Positions 25,844 through 34,072 of a stretch of 64,000 bases of DNA are shown here, one piece after another. The position numbers and the translations under genes were made by a program. A model generated the notes under the pieces. The model had not been told where the DNA came from. It did not search any database and was given only the letters and a program-made list of their open reading frames with translations. This stretch comes from Martelella alba. Lineage in GTDB: Bacteria; Pseudomonadota; Gammaproteobacteria; Enterobacterales; Enterobacteriaceae. The stretch is from contig NZ_SZPQ01000030.1 in assembly GCF_005217455.1 (NCBI RefSeq), forward strand, positions 1-64,000, read 5' to 3'. Within the stretch, counting starts at the first letter, position 1, and every line of letters begins with the position of its first letter.

Positions 25844-26761
25844 ATGAGTAAGTGGTTCCCGGACGGGGTATGGCCGGTGATGCTGACCCCTTTTAAACAC
25901 AGTGGCGAGGTCGATTACGCGGGATTGGCGCGATTGGTGGAATGGTATATCGACCAAGGCGTGGCCGGGCTATTTGCGGTTTGTCAATCCAGCGAGCAGT
26001 TTTTTCTTTCGCCGGCGGAATGCGCCAAGGTCGCCGAAGCGGTGAAAACGGCCAGCCGGGGGCGTGTGCCGGTTATCGCGTCCGGCCATATATCCGATAC
26101 TATCGACGACCAGATAAACGAATTGCGGACCATGGAACAAACCGGCGCCGAGGCGCTAATCCTCATCACCAACAGATTGGCCAAAGAAAATGAAAGCGAT
26201 GAACAATGGATAAATCATTGCCGGGCATTGCTGGATAATCTCGATCCGCATACCGCGCTCGGGCTATATGAATGCCCCTACCCTTATAAACGATTATTAT
26301 CAGAAAAAGTGATTGATTTCTGCCTATCCACCGGGAAATTCTATTTTATCAAAGATACGTGCTGTGACGCCAAAATGTTGCAGCGGCGGATAGAGCAAAC
26401 CAAAAACAGCCAGATAAAGATTTACAACGCCAACGCCACCACGCTACTGGCCTCGCTCAGAATGGGGGCCGCGGGTTACAGCGGGGTGATGGCCAATTTC
26501 CATCCCCGACTGTATGTCTGGCTATGTGAACATTACCAGGATGCCAAAGCGGACGAACTGGCGGCGGAACTGTCCATCATGTCGCTGATTGAACGGCAAT
26601 ATTATCCGGTTAATGCCAAATATTATCTGTCGGATGTCATTAAATTGCCGATGGGCACCGCCAGCCGTCAGCAGGATGAACACGGTCTGACCGATACCTA
26701 TAAACAAGAGGTACGCTACATTTCCGCCCTCACAAAAAAACTAGAAAAGCAGTTTTATTAA
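25844..26761 (+). CDS. DapA/NanA-family aldolase, paralogue 2
   Basis: This 305-residue class I aldolase carries K170 (FYFIKDTCCD) as Schiff-base lysine, Tyr142 in LGLYECPYPY and the same CQSSE variant (47-51) as the aldolase at 19466-20401; both also share VPVIASGHISD and the NANA-type substrate loop. The two are clear paralogues. AGGAGCAGGG precedes ATG 25844. The 174-base gap from the isomerase contains GC-rich hairpin-forming sequence but no gene. Eleven bases separate it from the FAD oxidoreductase. Function is likely cleavage or dehydration of a keto-deoxy sugar acid; the exact substrate is not visible. Confidence 0.88.
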   Translation: MSKWFPDGVWPVMLTPFKHSGEVDYAGLARLVEWYIDQGVAGLFAVCQSSEQFFLSPAECAKVAEAVKTASRGRVPVIASGHISDTIDDQINELRTMEQTGAEALILITNRLAKENESDEQWINHCRALLDNLDPHTALGLYECPYPYKRLLSEKVIDFCLSTGKFYFIKDTCCDAKMLQRRIEQTKNSQIKIYNANATTLLASLRMGAAGYSGVMANFHPRLYVWLCEHYQDAKADELAAELSIMSLIERQYYPVNAKYYLSDVIKLPMGTASRQQDEHGLTDTYKQEVRYISALTKKLEKQFY

Positions 26762-26772
26762 GGAGTAGACAA

Positions 26773-28287
26773 ATGAAGAGATTCAAACCTGAATATGACG
26801 TCATCGTGGTCGGCGGCGGCCCGGCCGGCGTTATGGCCGCCCTGGCTTCCGCCAGAACCGGCGCCGGCACTTTACTGGTCGAGCGGCTGGGCTTTCTGGG
26901 GGGCACCGCCACGAATTCGCTCATTGGCCCCATTTCCCCTTTTCACTTTGGCGATGAACAGGTGATTAACGGCATCCCCCAGGAATTCATGGATCGCCTG
27001 GTGGCCGCCGGCGGCAGCACCGGTCATCTGAAAACCCTCGATCCGTATGGCAGCGGCGCTTCGCTTGGTTTTTACGACCGGGAAAAGTATAAATATGTCG
27101 CCCAGGAAATGATGATCGAAGCCGGAGTCGACATGTTCTTTCATGTCGTCGTCAGGGAAATCAAAAAAGACGGCAATAAGGTAACCGGATTGACTATCGC
27201 CGCCAAAGACAAGGACTATACGTTCGGTTGTAAAGTCATTATCGATTGTTCCGGCGATGGCGATGTGGCCGTCAAGGCCGGCGCCGAATATGTCTACGGC
27301 GATAAGGACACGCATAAGGCCCAACCCGGTTCCGCCATGTTCGAGATGGCGGATGTGGATGTGGAAAAGGTCTATAACTATATCTACGAGAACCCCGACG
27401 ACTTCGAATTCAAATCCGATTGCGTGCCGTTACGTCCTTATGACGAGCGCCTCAAGCAGCATTACTTCGTGGCGCAGGGTTTCAAGAAACTGGTGAAAAA
27501 AGCGGTCGACGCCGGCGAATTGAAATTCGGGCGCGACAGCATCATCGTGCTCAACAGCGTTCACCCCGGCACGATACATTTCAACGCTACGCGCGTGCAT
27601 GGCTATGATCTGTCCAATTCGGAAGAGCGCTCAATCGCTGAACTGGACGGTCGCCGACAGCTGGAATCCGTCTCGGAATTTATGATCAAGTATGTGCCGG
27701 GCTTTGAAAAAGCCTGGGTGAACGATACCAGCAACGAAGTCGGCTCGCGCGAATCGCGGCACATTGTCGGGCTTTATACGCTGACCGGCGAGGACGTCGC
27801 CGAGGGGCGCAAATTCGATGATGTCGTGTCGCGCGGCTATTTCCCCATTGATATCCATAATCCCACCGGCGCGGAAGGCTATCGGAAAGATGGGCAGGGC
27901 GGCAGTTGGACCGATTTGAAGGACACCTATGATATCCCCTTGCGTTGCCTGGTTCCGGCTAATATCGATGGCGTGGTGCTGAGCGGCCGCTGTATTTCCG
28001 GCACCAGCCAGGCGCACGGATCCTACCGGACCCAGGGCGGGATCATGGGTATCGGCCAGGCGTCAGGCGTGGTGGCGGGATTGTGCGCCGTTCAGGGCGT
28101 GCAGCCGCGTGAAATCGATGTGAAAACGGTGCAGAGTCAGCTTTCGGCGTTCGGCGCGTCCCTCTGGCGCGACGAAGAGAAAACCGCCCGGGAGCGGGCG
28201 CATGCCAGGAAATGCGTGCAGGATTACATTGCCGGGCGCGATAAATTCATCACCCGCGCCGATCTGCTGGAAAAGTTCAAGGACTGA
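26773..28287 (+). CDS. FAD-dependent oxidoreductase (FAD_oxidored, PF12831-like)
   Basis: The 504-residue protein begins with the dinucleotide-binding motif VVGGGPAGVMAALASARTG (residues about 11-30) and the family stretch LVERLGFLGGTATNSLIGP, with IIDCSGDGDVAVKAG (about 160) and a C-terminal FAD contact GSYRTQGGIMGIGQASG near residue 418. No signal peptide or Tat motif is seen, so it is cytoplasmic. AAGGAG precedes ATG 26773. Family members oxidise sugars, polyols or hydroxy acids or reduce double bonds; with an isomerase and aldolase in the operon a sugar-acid intermediate is plausible. Confidence 0.85.
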   Translation: MKRFKPEYDVIVVGGGPAGVMAALASARTGAGTLLVERLGFLGGTATNSLIGPISPFHFGDEQVINGIPQEFMDRLVAAGGSTGHLKTLDPYGSGASLGFYDREKYKYVAQEMMIEAGVDMFFHVVVREIKKDGNKVTGLTIAAKDKDYTFGCKVIIDCSGDGDVAVKAGAEYVYGDKDTHKAQPGSAMFEMADVDVEKVYNYIYENPDDFEFKSDCVPLRPYDERLKQHYFVAQGFKKLVKKAVDAGELKFGRDSIIVLNSVHPGTIHFNATRVHGYDLSNSEERSIAELDGRRQLESVSEFMIKYVPGFEKAWVNDTSNEVGSRESRHIVGLYTLTGEDVAEGRKFDDVVSRGYFPIDIHNPTGAEGYRKDGQGGSWTDLKDTYDIPLRCLVPANIDGVVLSGRCISGTSQAHGSYRTQGGIMGIGQASGVVAGLCAVQGVQPREIDVKTVQSQLSAFGASLWRDEEKTARERAHARKCVQDYIAGRDKFITRADLLEKFKD

Positions 28288-28306
28288 CCGGGCCTGGCCA
28301 TGACCC

Positions 28307-28320
28307 AAGCCCCCGGGCTT
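28307..28320. terminator. Weak hairpin between the FAD oxidoreductase and LacI-type genes
   Basis: AAGCCC and GGGCTT face each other in the 85-base gap between the convergent genes and are followed by TTAT on the forward strand. The stem is short and the loop tight, so this is only a possible bidirectional terminator. Confidence 0.3.
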
Positions 28321-28372
28321 TATCGGCCGTCGAGGGGCGAATCCCGGCGGGTTTCCCATCGCCGTCGCCGGC

Positions 28373-29383
28373 TCAATGTTCGGAACGCTGCCGCCAGATC
28401 AGCGCCATGGGGATGACATGTCGCCTTGCGCCGTCCTTCTCCCCCTGTAGCAGGCGCAACAGCGTATCGAACGCCTGATTCGCCCAAACCGTTTCATCCT
28501 GTCTGACCGACCAGATGTTATTGGACAGGAAGTTCAGCATGGGATGCTCGTCAAAGGTGCCGATATTGATATCGCGGGCGATGTAGCCGCGAATCGAGCG
28601 CAACTGACTGAGCGCGCCCTCCAGCACCGGCAGGGAGGAGGCGATGAACGCCTGCGGCGGCGCGTTATGTCCGGCAAGATAATCGTTCATCATCTGTTCG
28701 CCGTCCATGCGGCGGTTATGCGGGCTTTCCAGGATCCATTGCGGCTGCACCGCAAGGCCGTGCGCCGCCATAACGTGCCGGTAGCCCTGCAAACGCTCCC
28801 GGATACTGGGCTGCTGAACGTCGCCGGCGAGAAACACGATCGGTTCCGAATGCCAGGACAGCATGGCGCGGGTCAATTCGGCGCTGCCGTTCTGGTTATC
28901 GCTCACCACCAGGGGACAATCTTCCAGGCCGAAGTCCCGGTCAAGGATCACCACGGGACGTTTCGAGCGCGCAACGGCGTGTTTTTGCGCCCCGACGGAA
29001 GAAGGCGCCATGAACAGACCATCGATGTTCCGTTGCAGCATGGAATCAACCAGTTTTTTTTCCCGATCCTCATCGCTGTAGCTGCTGCTAATGATCAGAT
29101 GATACCCTTCCTCGCGGCAGCGCAACTCCAGTTTTTCCGCCAGATTTGAAAAAAACGAATTGGACAATCGGGGAATGATTAATCCCAGTGTATCGGTTTT
29201 ATTTAACTTCAGGCTGCGCGCGGTGTAGTTCAGCGAGTAGCCGTGCTTGGCGACATAATCGTTGATCTTTTCCTGTGTGCGCGCGCTAATCCGGTATTGA
29301 TCGGCTTTGCCGTTTAGCACCAACCTGACGGTGGTGATGGAAAGACCCAGCTCCGTTGCAATCTGCTCTACGCTTTTCGCCAT
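28373..29383 (-). CDS. LacI-family regulator, Cra/FruR-ScrR-like
   Basis: The 336-residue protein has a LacI helix-turn-helix (residues about 2-50: SVEQIATELGLSITTVRLVLNGKADQYRIS) of the Cra type with the extra KADQYRIS insertion, followed by a periplasmic-binding-protein-like effector domain (TDTLGLIIPRLSNSFFSNLAEKLE onward). ATG 29383 fits the family N-terminus; a TTG start ten codons earlier is possible and neither has a strong ribosome site. It converges on the isomerase/aldolase/FAD operon and is probably its sugar-responsive repressor, or it may control the neighbouring GH88 gene. Confidence 0.87.
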   Translation of the reverse strand: MAKSVEQIATELGLSITTVRLVLNGKADQYRISARTQEKINDYVAKHGYSLNYTARSLKLNKTDTLGLIIPRLSNSFFSNLAEKLELRCREEGYHLIISSSYSDEDREKKLVDSMLQRNIDGLFMAPSSVGAQKHAVARSKRPVVILDRDFGLEDCPLVVSDNQNGSAELTRAMLSWHSEPIVFLAGDVQQPSIRERLQGYRHVMAAHGLAVQPQWILESPHNRRMDGEQMMNDYLAGHNAPPQAFIASSLPVLEGALSQLRSIRGYIARDINIGTFDEHPMLNFLSNNIWSVRQDETVWANQAFDTLLRLLQGEKDGARRHVIPMALIWRQRSEH

Positions 29384-29601
29384 ATTCGCATGCTTGGGTA
29401 AAGAGGACACCAACGCAGTATACCGTTATAGCTGCGTCGGCGCAGCAGGAAACGCGCCCCTCAGGTGAAACCGGGGCTAAACAACGACGATTCCCGCCAA
29501 TGCCGGCAAAAGATATGCTTGGCTTGGCGCGCGGCCGGCGCCGTCCGCCAACAAAATGCGGGCCTTCTTATCCCTGTTTACCTCCGTTAGCCGTGTCAGG
29601 G

Positions 29602-30792
29602 CTACCAGTAGAGGGACCAGCTTTGGGTCAGGCGCGTTAGAGCCTCGACATAGAAATAATCTCCCCAGGAGCAGCATTCATCGACGCCTTTGCCGCCGGC
29701 CAGGTGATAGACGGCGTGTTTCAGTAGCCCCTGCTCCGGGGAGCCGGGCCGTACCCGGTAAAACCGTATCAACGACTGCATCATCTGTAACGCCCGTTCC
29801 TGGTACGTGGCGCGATCAGGGTCGGTGACCGGCAAATGTTTCACCAATTCCAGAAGGCCGCAAACAGCAATGGCCGCCGCCGAACTGTCGCGTAGCACGC
29901 CGTTGCCCGAGAGCGCCAGGTCCCAATAGCACACCTGATCGTCGGGTAACCGGTTGAGAAAGTAATTGGCCAGCCGTTGGGATAACGCCACCAGACGCCG
30001 ATCGCCGGTGTAGAGATAACTCAACAGGAAACCGTAAATCCCCCACGCCTGGCCGCGAGACCAGCAGGAATCGTCGGCATAGCCCTGCTGGGTATCGCCG
30101 AAACGCGGTTCCCCGGTTGCCACATCCATATAAAAGGTGTGCCAGGTGGAGGCATCGGGCCTGACCAGAAATCGGGCCGCCTGGCCGACATGCGCCCGCG
30201 CCGCGTCGGCGAAACGGCTATCGCCCGTTTGCTGGCTGGCCCAATACAGCAGGGGCAGGTTTAAATTGCAGTCGATAATCATTCTGCCGGCTTGGCGGCA
30301 ATCCTGTAAATCGCCCCATGCCTGGATAATCCGCGCTTTGGCATGATAACGTTCCAATAATGCCTCCGCCGCCAGCAACGCGAATCCCCGGGCCTGGCGA
30401 TTCCCGGTCAGGCGCCAGGCGCTTACGCAAGACAGCGTGTAGAGAAAACCCAAATCATGGGTATCGGTGTCACGACGCGCCGCGATACGCTCGCCGAAGG
30501 AACGCACCTGTTTTTCCGCCGCCTGACGATATTCCGCCTGTCCGGTGATTTCCCACGCCAGCCAAAGCTGGCCGGTCCAGAAGCTGGTGGTCCATTCCAC
30601 GTTATCGGTCAAAGGATAAATCCCTTTCACGCAGGTTTCCGCCGGGAAATATTCACCGAAAGCTGAAAGATTACAATGGATTTTATCGATAACGTCTTGT
30701 CTGGCCGAAAGCACGTCTTGGCCAAAGGTATAACGATCGACAAGGGGTAAGTGAAGCGGATTCAATGGTTCTTTGCAGACATCATTCAGCAT
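29602..30792 (-). CDS. Glycoside hydrolase family 88, unsaturated glycuronyl hydrolase
   Basis: This 396-residue (alpha/alpha)6-barrel protein has the GH88 hallmarks NVEWTTSFWTGQLWLAWE (64-81), HDLGFLY with D113 and IDCNLNLPLLYWA with D174, matching the two catalytic aspartates of Bacillus unsaturated glucuronyl hydrolase, plus ADDSCWSRGQAWGIYG. It hydrates the 4,5-unsaturated uronic acid left by polysaccharide lyases and so frees it. No signal peptide is present, so it acts in the cytoplasm on imported oligosaccharides. AGGG precedes ATG 30792. It is divergent from an AraC regulator with CRP-like and repeated motifs between them. GH105 is the nearest alternative family. Confidence 0.85.
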   Translation of the reverse strand: MLNDVCKEPLNPLHLPLVDRYTFGQDVLSARQDVIDKIHCNLSAFGEYFPAETCVKGIYPLTDNVEWTTSFWTGQLWLAWEITGQAEYRQAAEKQVRSFGERIAARRDTDTHDLGFLYTLSCVSAWRLTGNRQARGFALLAAEALLERYHAKARIIQAWGDLQDCRQAGRMIIDCNLNLPLLYWASQQTGDSRFADAARAHVGQAARFLVRPDASTWHTFYMDVATGEPRFGDTQQGYADDSCWSRGQAWGIYGFLLSYLYTGDRRLVALSQRLANYFLNRLPDDQVCYWDLALSGNGVLRDSSAAAIAVCGLLELVKHLPVTDPDRATYQERALQMMQSLIRFYRVRPGSPEQGLLKHAVYHLAGGKGVDECCSWGDYFYVEALTRLTQSWSLYW

Positions 30793-30925
30793 GTGTTTCC
30801 CTTAGCGTCATTCTGGGGGAGGACGTGATTCATAGATTGTTTAATTCCCTCGACATCATGATACCGTCGTTCAACCCCGTCGGTGTTTTCGGTCTTGAGG
30901 ATAAAAATATTCTGACCAATGATAA

Positions 30926-30941
30926 TGTTATCTACATCACA
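30926..30941. promoter_or_regulatory. CRP-like site between GH88 and araC-type genes
   Basis: TGTTATCTACATCACA matches the CRP consensus TGTGA-N6-TCACA with one mismatch. It is about 100 bases upstream of the AraC-type start and 134 bases upstream of the GH88 start, so catabolite activation of either direction is plausible. Confidence 0.5.
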
Positions 30942-30982
30942 TAATTTTTTGATATTGGGAAATACATTTGAAAAAATATGAA

Positions 30983-30998
30983 ACAATGGTTTAAAATT
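30983..30998 (+). promoter_or_regulatory. Candidate AraC-type operator, copy 1
   Basis: ACAATGGTTTAAAATT lies 36 bases before the araC-type start. Its 11-base core ACAATGGTTTA recurs exactly, in the opposite orientation, upstream of the DUF2264 gene (31988-31978). Confidence 0.5.
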
Positions 30999-31033
30999 AA
31001 ATTTATGGCAAAAAAATTTAACTTTATTGTCTT

Positions 31034-31897
31034 ATGGACGCAATCGATACGGTAGAATCCCTGGAATTGGTGTCGCTTCATGAGCGCGCGGTCTCGTTTA
31101 GCCGGCTGCACGCCAATTCCGTGCGCTATCATCATTGGCATCAATGCCTGGAAATTCTTTACGTCGAGGAAGGGTATGGCATTGTTGTCGTGAATAATCA
31201 GCAATATACCATGAGACCTGGCCGGCTGTTCGTATTCCCGCCGTTCAAACTGCACAAAATCATGGTGGCTGAAGGTCAGGGCGAGGTATACCGGCGTACC
31301 ATCATTCATTTGGACAACATCGCCATCATCAACGCCCTAAGGGGGTTTCCCCGCTGCCAGGCGCGGCTCAAACGGCTGAGCCAACGGGAAAATCGGGCGG
31401 AGGTTTATGACATCTCGGCGTACCACCCGGTGATAGACGCCATTTTTGAAAAATACAACACCCTCTTGAATTTTGACGGCGGCAATGTTGAAGATATCGC
31501 CTGTCTGTTGATTCAACTGATGACTTTTCTGCCGGAAAAAAGCGAGAACAGCGACTTGCAGGACAGTTGTCTGTCCACCAATGTCATGCAGTGGGTCGAG
31601 GATAATTACAGCGACAAATTCACCCTGGATTCCCTGGCGGGGCATTTGGGCATGTCGCGCAGTTACGTCTCGCGCCGCTTTCGGCTGGAGACCGGCGAGC
31701 CTATCCATGAATATCTGTTGACCCGGCGCATCAGGCGGGCCTGCGAACTCTTGCGCGACAGCGGGCAGAGTATCGCCGATATCGCGGCGGCTTCAGGCTT
31801 TTCCGATACCACCTACTTTATCAGCTCATTCAAAAAAAGGATGGGCAAGACTCCCCTGCAATACCGCAAAACCGCCCCGTCAACCCTGGCGGAATAA
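31034..31897 (+). CDS. AraC-family regulator with N-terminal cupin
   Basis: The 287-residue protein has an AraC-type cupin sensor (about 30-90, HHWHQCLEILYVEEGYGIVVVN and FVFPPFKLHKI) and two C-terminal helix-turn-helix units (about 185-282) ending in the AraC hallmark DIAAASGFSDTTYFISSFKKRMGKTPLQYR. It should bind an oligosaccharide or unsaturated uronate and activate the divergent GH88 gene and the DUF2264-transporter-porin genes. The ATG at 31034 has no clear ribosome site, which suggests low expression. Motif ACAATGGTTTA before its own gene and before 32184 is a candidate operator. Confidence 0.9.
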   Translation: MDAIDTVESLELVSLHERAVSFSRLHANSVRYHHWHQCLEILYVEEGYGIVVVNNQQYTMRPGRLFVFPPFKLHKIMVAEGQGEVYRRTIIHLDNIAIINALRGFPRCQARLKRLSQRENRAEVYDISAYHPVIDAIFEKYNTLLNFDGGNVEDIACLLIQLMTFLPEKSENSDLQDSCLSTNVMQWVEDNYSDKFTLDSLAGHLGMSRSYVSRRFRLETGEPIHEYLLTRRIRRACELLRDSGQSIADIAAASGFSDTTYFISSFKKRMGKTPLQYRKTAPSTLAE

Positions 31898-31970
31898 CCC
31901 ACCCAAAATCCCTTTAAGGCTTTCTGGCACGCCCTTCTGGCCAGGACAATATTTTTGAGTTTTTTTCATG

Positions 31971-31988
31971 AATTTTATAAACCATTGT
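31971..31988 (-). promoter_or_regulatory. Candidate AraC-type operator, copy 2
   Basis: Read on the reverse strand this is ACAATGGTTTATAAAATT, sharing ACAATGGTTTA exactly with 30983-30993. It lies about 200 bases upstream of the DUF2264 gene. A GGACAAT at 31944-31950 repeats part of it and may be a second half-site. Confidence 0.45.
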
Positions 31989-32183
31989 CCTTGATCGCGC
32001 TGTTTACCGTTTTATGAACCGACCTTGCGAAAAAATGAGAACCCGCTAACAAAATTCACTAAAGCTTTCGTTTTATCTATGCACAGAAATTAATAGAACC
32101 CGTGGTGACGCAATAAACAAAAGAGCCTAATTTTTAGTTTCTTATCAAAGATTGGCAAGTTGTATACGACGCGGAGGCGCGAT

Positions 32184-34016
32184 ATGTATTCACATTATTT
32201 TAAGCAAAGCAGTGATTTGTCCCATCGGCAACAATGGGTAAACTGCTTAAATGCCATGCTGGCTTCGGTGGATGCGATTTTCCCCAACGGCGACAGCGGG
32301 ATTATTTTCGGCGCCACCTGTGCCCATTATGAAAAAAAAGTCGCGGAAATGGAGGGGCTTTCCCGCATTCTCTGGGGATTATTTCCGTTACTGGCCTCCG
32401 GTGAGAAATCACCCTATTGGCAGAAGTATCTCAATGCCATTCGTCATGGCACGGATCCGGCCCATCAAGCCTATTGGGGAGAAACCGGACCTTATGATCA
32501 ACGTTTAGTGGAAATGGCCGTTTATGGCTTGGGATTGGCATTACTTAAAAATCGGTTTACCGATGTATTGACCGACCAAGAGAAAACGCATCTGCACACA
32601 TGGCTGAACCAAATCAGTAACGCGGAAATGCCGGACAGCAATTGGAACTATTTCGCTATTATGGTCCAACTGGGATTCAAGCAGGCCGGCTTGCCTTGGG
32701 ATCGCGCAGTTATAGAACACTGCTTCGCAAAAATGGAGGCCTATTATCTGGGTAATGGCTGGTATTCCGACGGCCCGGGCCGGCCGAAGGATTACTATAT
32801 TTCCATGGCTTTTCATTATTATGGTCTGATTTATGCGACGCTGATGAAAGACAGCGATGCCGAGCGTGCGAAAACATTGCTCGACCGGGCAACGCGTTTT
32901 GCCGAAGATTTTGTCTACCAGTTTTCCGCCGAGGGGCCGGCGGTGCCTTTCGGCCGCAGCCTGACTTACCGTTTTGCGCAAGCCGCTTTCTGGAGCGCGG
33001 CGGCGTTTGCCGGCCTGGATGTCTTCACCCCGGGGCAAATCAAGGGCATTATTTTCCGCCATTTCCGCTGGTGGCTTAACCAACCTATCTTTGATCGGAA
33101 CGGGCTGCTGACCCTAGGCTATGCCTATCCCAATCTTATTATGGCGGAGGACTATAATTCGCCCGGCTCCCCCTATTGGGCGTTCAAACTTTTTTTAATC
33201 TTGGCGCTGCCGGAAGACGATCCGTTCTGGCAAGCGGATGAGGCGCCGTTGCCTGTTTTAAATCACCAGCGCGTGATAAAGGAAGCCGACCAGATCCTCG
33301 TACACGAAGAAGGCTCGGCGCACGTCTATATGCTGACTTCCGGTCAGCTTGAACTGAATAATTACGTTAACACCGAAGCCAAATATACCAAATTCGCCTA
33401 CTCAAGCCATCTGGGATTTACTATTGAGCGCGGCCGTTACGGCTGCGCCCATGCGGCCTGTGATTCCATGCTGCTGCTGGCGGAAAGCGACGGATATTAC
33501 CGGGGCCGCAGGGAGTGCGAGCAAGTGATCACCCGGGAAGACGCCATTTTTTCCCGCTGGTCCCCTTGGCGGGACGCGCATGTCTCCACCTGGCTTATTC
33601 CCTGGGATGGGGGGCATATTCGGGTGCACCGGATTACAACCGCCCGGGAATTGGACAGCCTGGAAGGCGGATTCGCCGTGATCCAGGAAAAAACAACCCG
33701 CACCAGGCTTGAGGACGGCGTATGCCGGATTGACGCCCGCAACGGGACCAGCCTGATAGCCAGCCTGGACCCGGCCGCCGATCGCCGGGCGGATAGGGTG
33801 GTTACCCCGCCGAACAGCAACATCATGTTCGCCGAACAAGCCGTCATACCTGTTCTGAAAAAGAAACTGGCGCCGGGGACACATTGGCTCTGCTGTGGGG
33901 TGGCGGCAACGATCCACGCCGATACGGCCATTCCTGAAATGCCCGAGCTTACGCTTTTGGATGACGCCATAACGTTGAAACAGGGCGGTAAAGAAAAGCA
34001 TATCGCGTTTTCGTGA
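32184..34016 (+). CDS. DUF2264-family protein, probable carbohydrate-active enzyme
   Basis: The 610-residue protein matches the DUF2264 pattern: an N-terminal helical (alpha/alpha)-barrel-like half (NYFAIMVQLGF, NGWYSDGPGRPKDYY near 200-215, FGRSLTYRFAQAAFWSA near 255-270) and a C-terminal beta-rich half from about 370. It has no signal peptide. DUF2264 proteins occur in loci for degradation of plant or host acidic polysaccharides and are thought to act on oligosaccharides, but the reaction is not established. GGAGG sits seven bases before ATG 32184. It is followed after 56 bases by the symporter, and lies in the GH88/KdgM-type locus, so a role in processing imported unsaturated oligosaccharide is likely. 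Confidence 0.82.
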   Translation: MYSHYFKQSSDLSHRQQWVNCLNAMLASVDAIFPNGDSGIIFGATCAHYEKKVAEMEGLSRILWGLFPLLASGEKSPYWQKYLNAIRHGTDPAHQAYWGETGPYDQRLVEMAVYGLGLALLKNRFTDVLTDQEKTHLHTWLNQISNAEMPDSNWNYFAIMVQLGFKQAGLPWDRAVIEHCFAKMEAYYLGNGWYSDGPGRPKDYYISMAFHYYGLIYATLMKDSDAERAKTLLDRATRFAEDFVYQFSAEGPAVPFGRSLTYRFAQAAFWSAAAFAGLDVFTPGQIKGIIFRHFRWWLNQPIFDRNGLLTLGYAYPNLIMAEDYNSPGSPYWAFKLFLILALPEDDPFWQADEAPLPVLNHQRVIKEADQILVHEEGSAHVYMLTSGQLELNNYVNTEAKYTKFAYSSHLGFTIERGRYGCAHAACDSMLLLAESDGYYRGRRECEQVITREDAIFSRWSPWRDAHVSTWLIPWDGGHIRVHRITTARELDSLEGGFAVIQEKTTRTRLEDGVCRIDARNGTSLIASLDPAADRRADRVVTPPNSNIMFAEQAVIPVLKKKLAPGTHWLCCGVAATIHADTAIPEMPELTLLDDAITLKQGGKEKHIAFS

Positions 34017-34072
34017 CGCGATACGGTATCGATGGGCAAGAATATGCAGTCTCTTAAGACAACGAGGCGATG

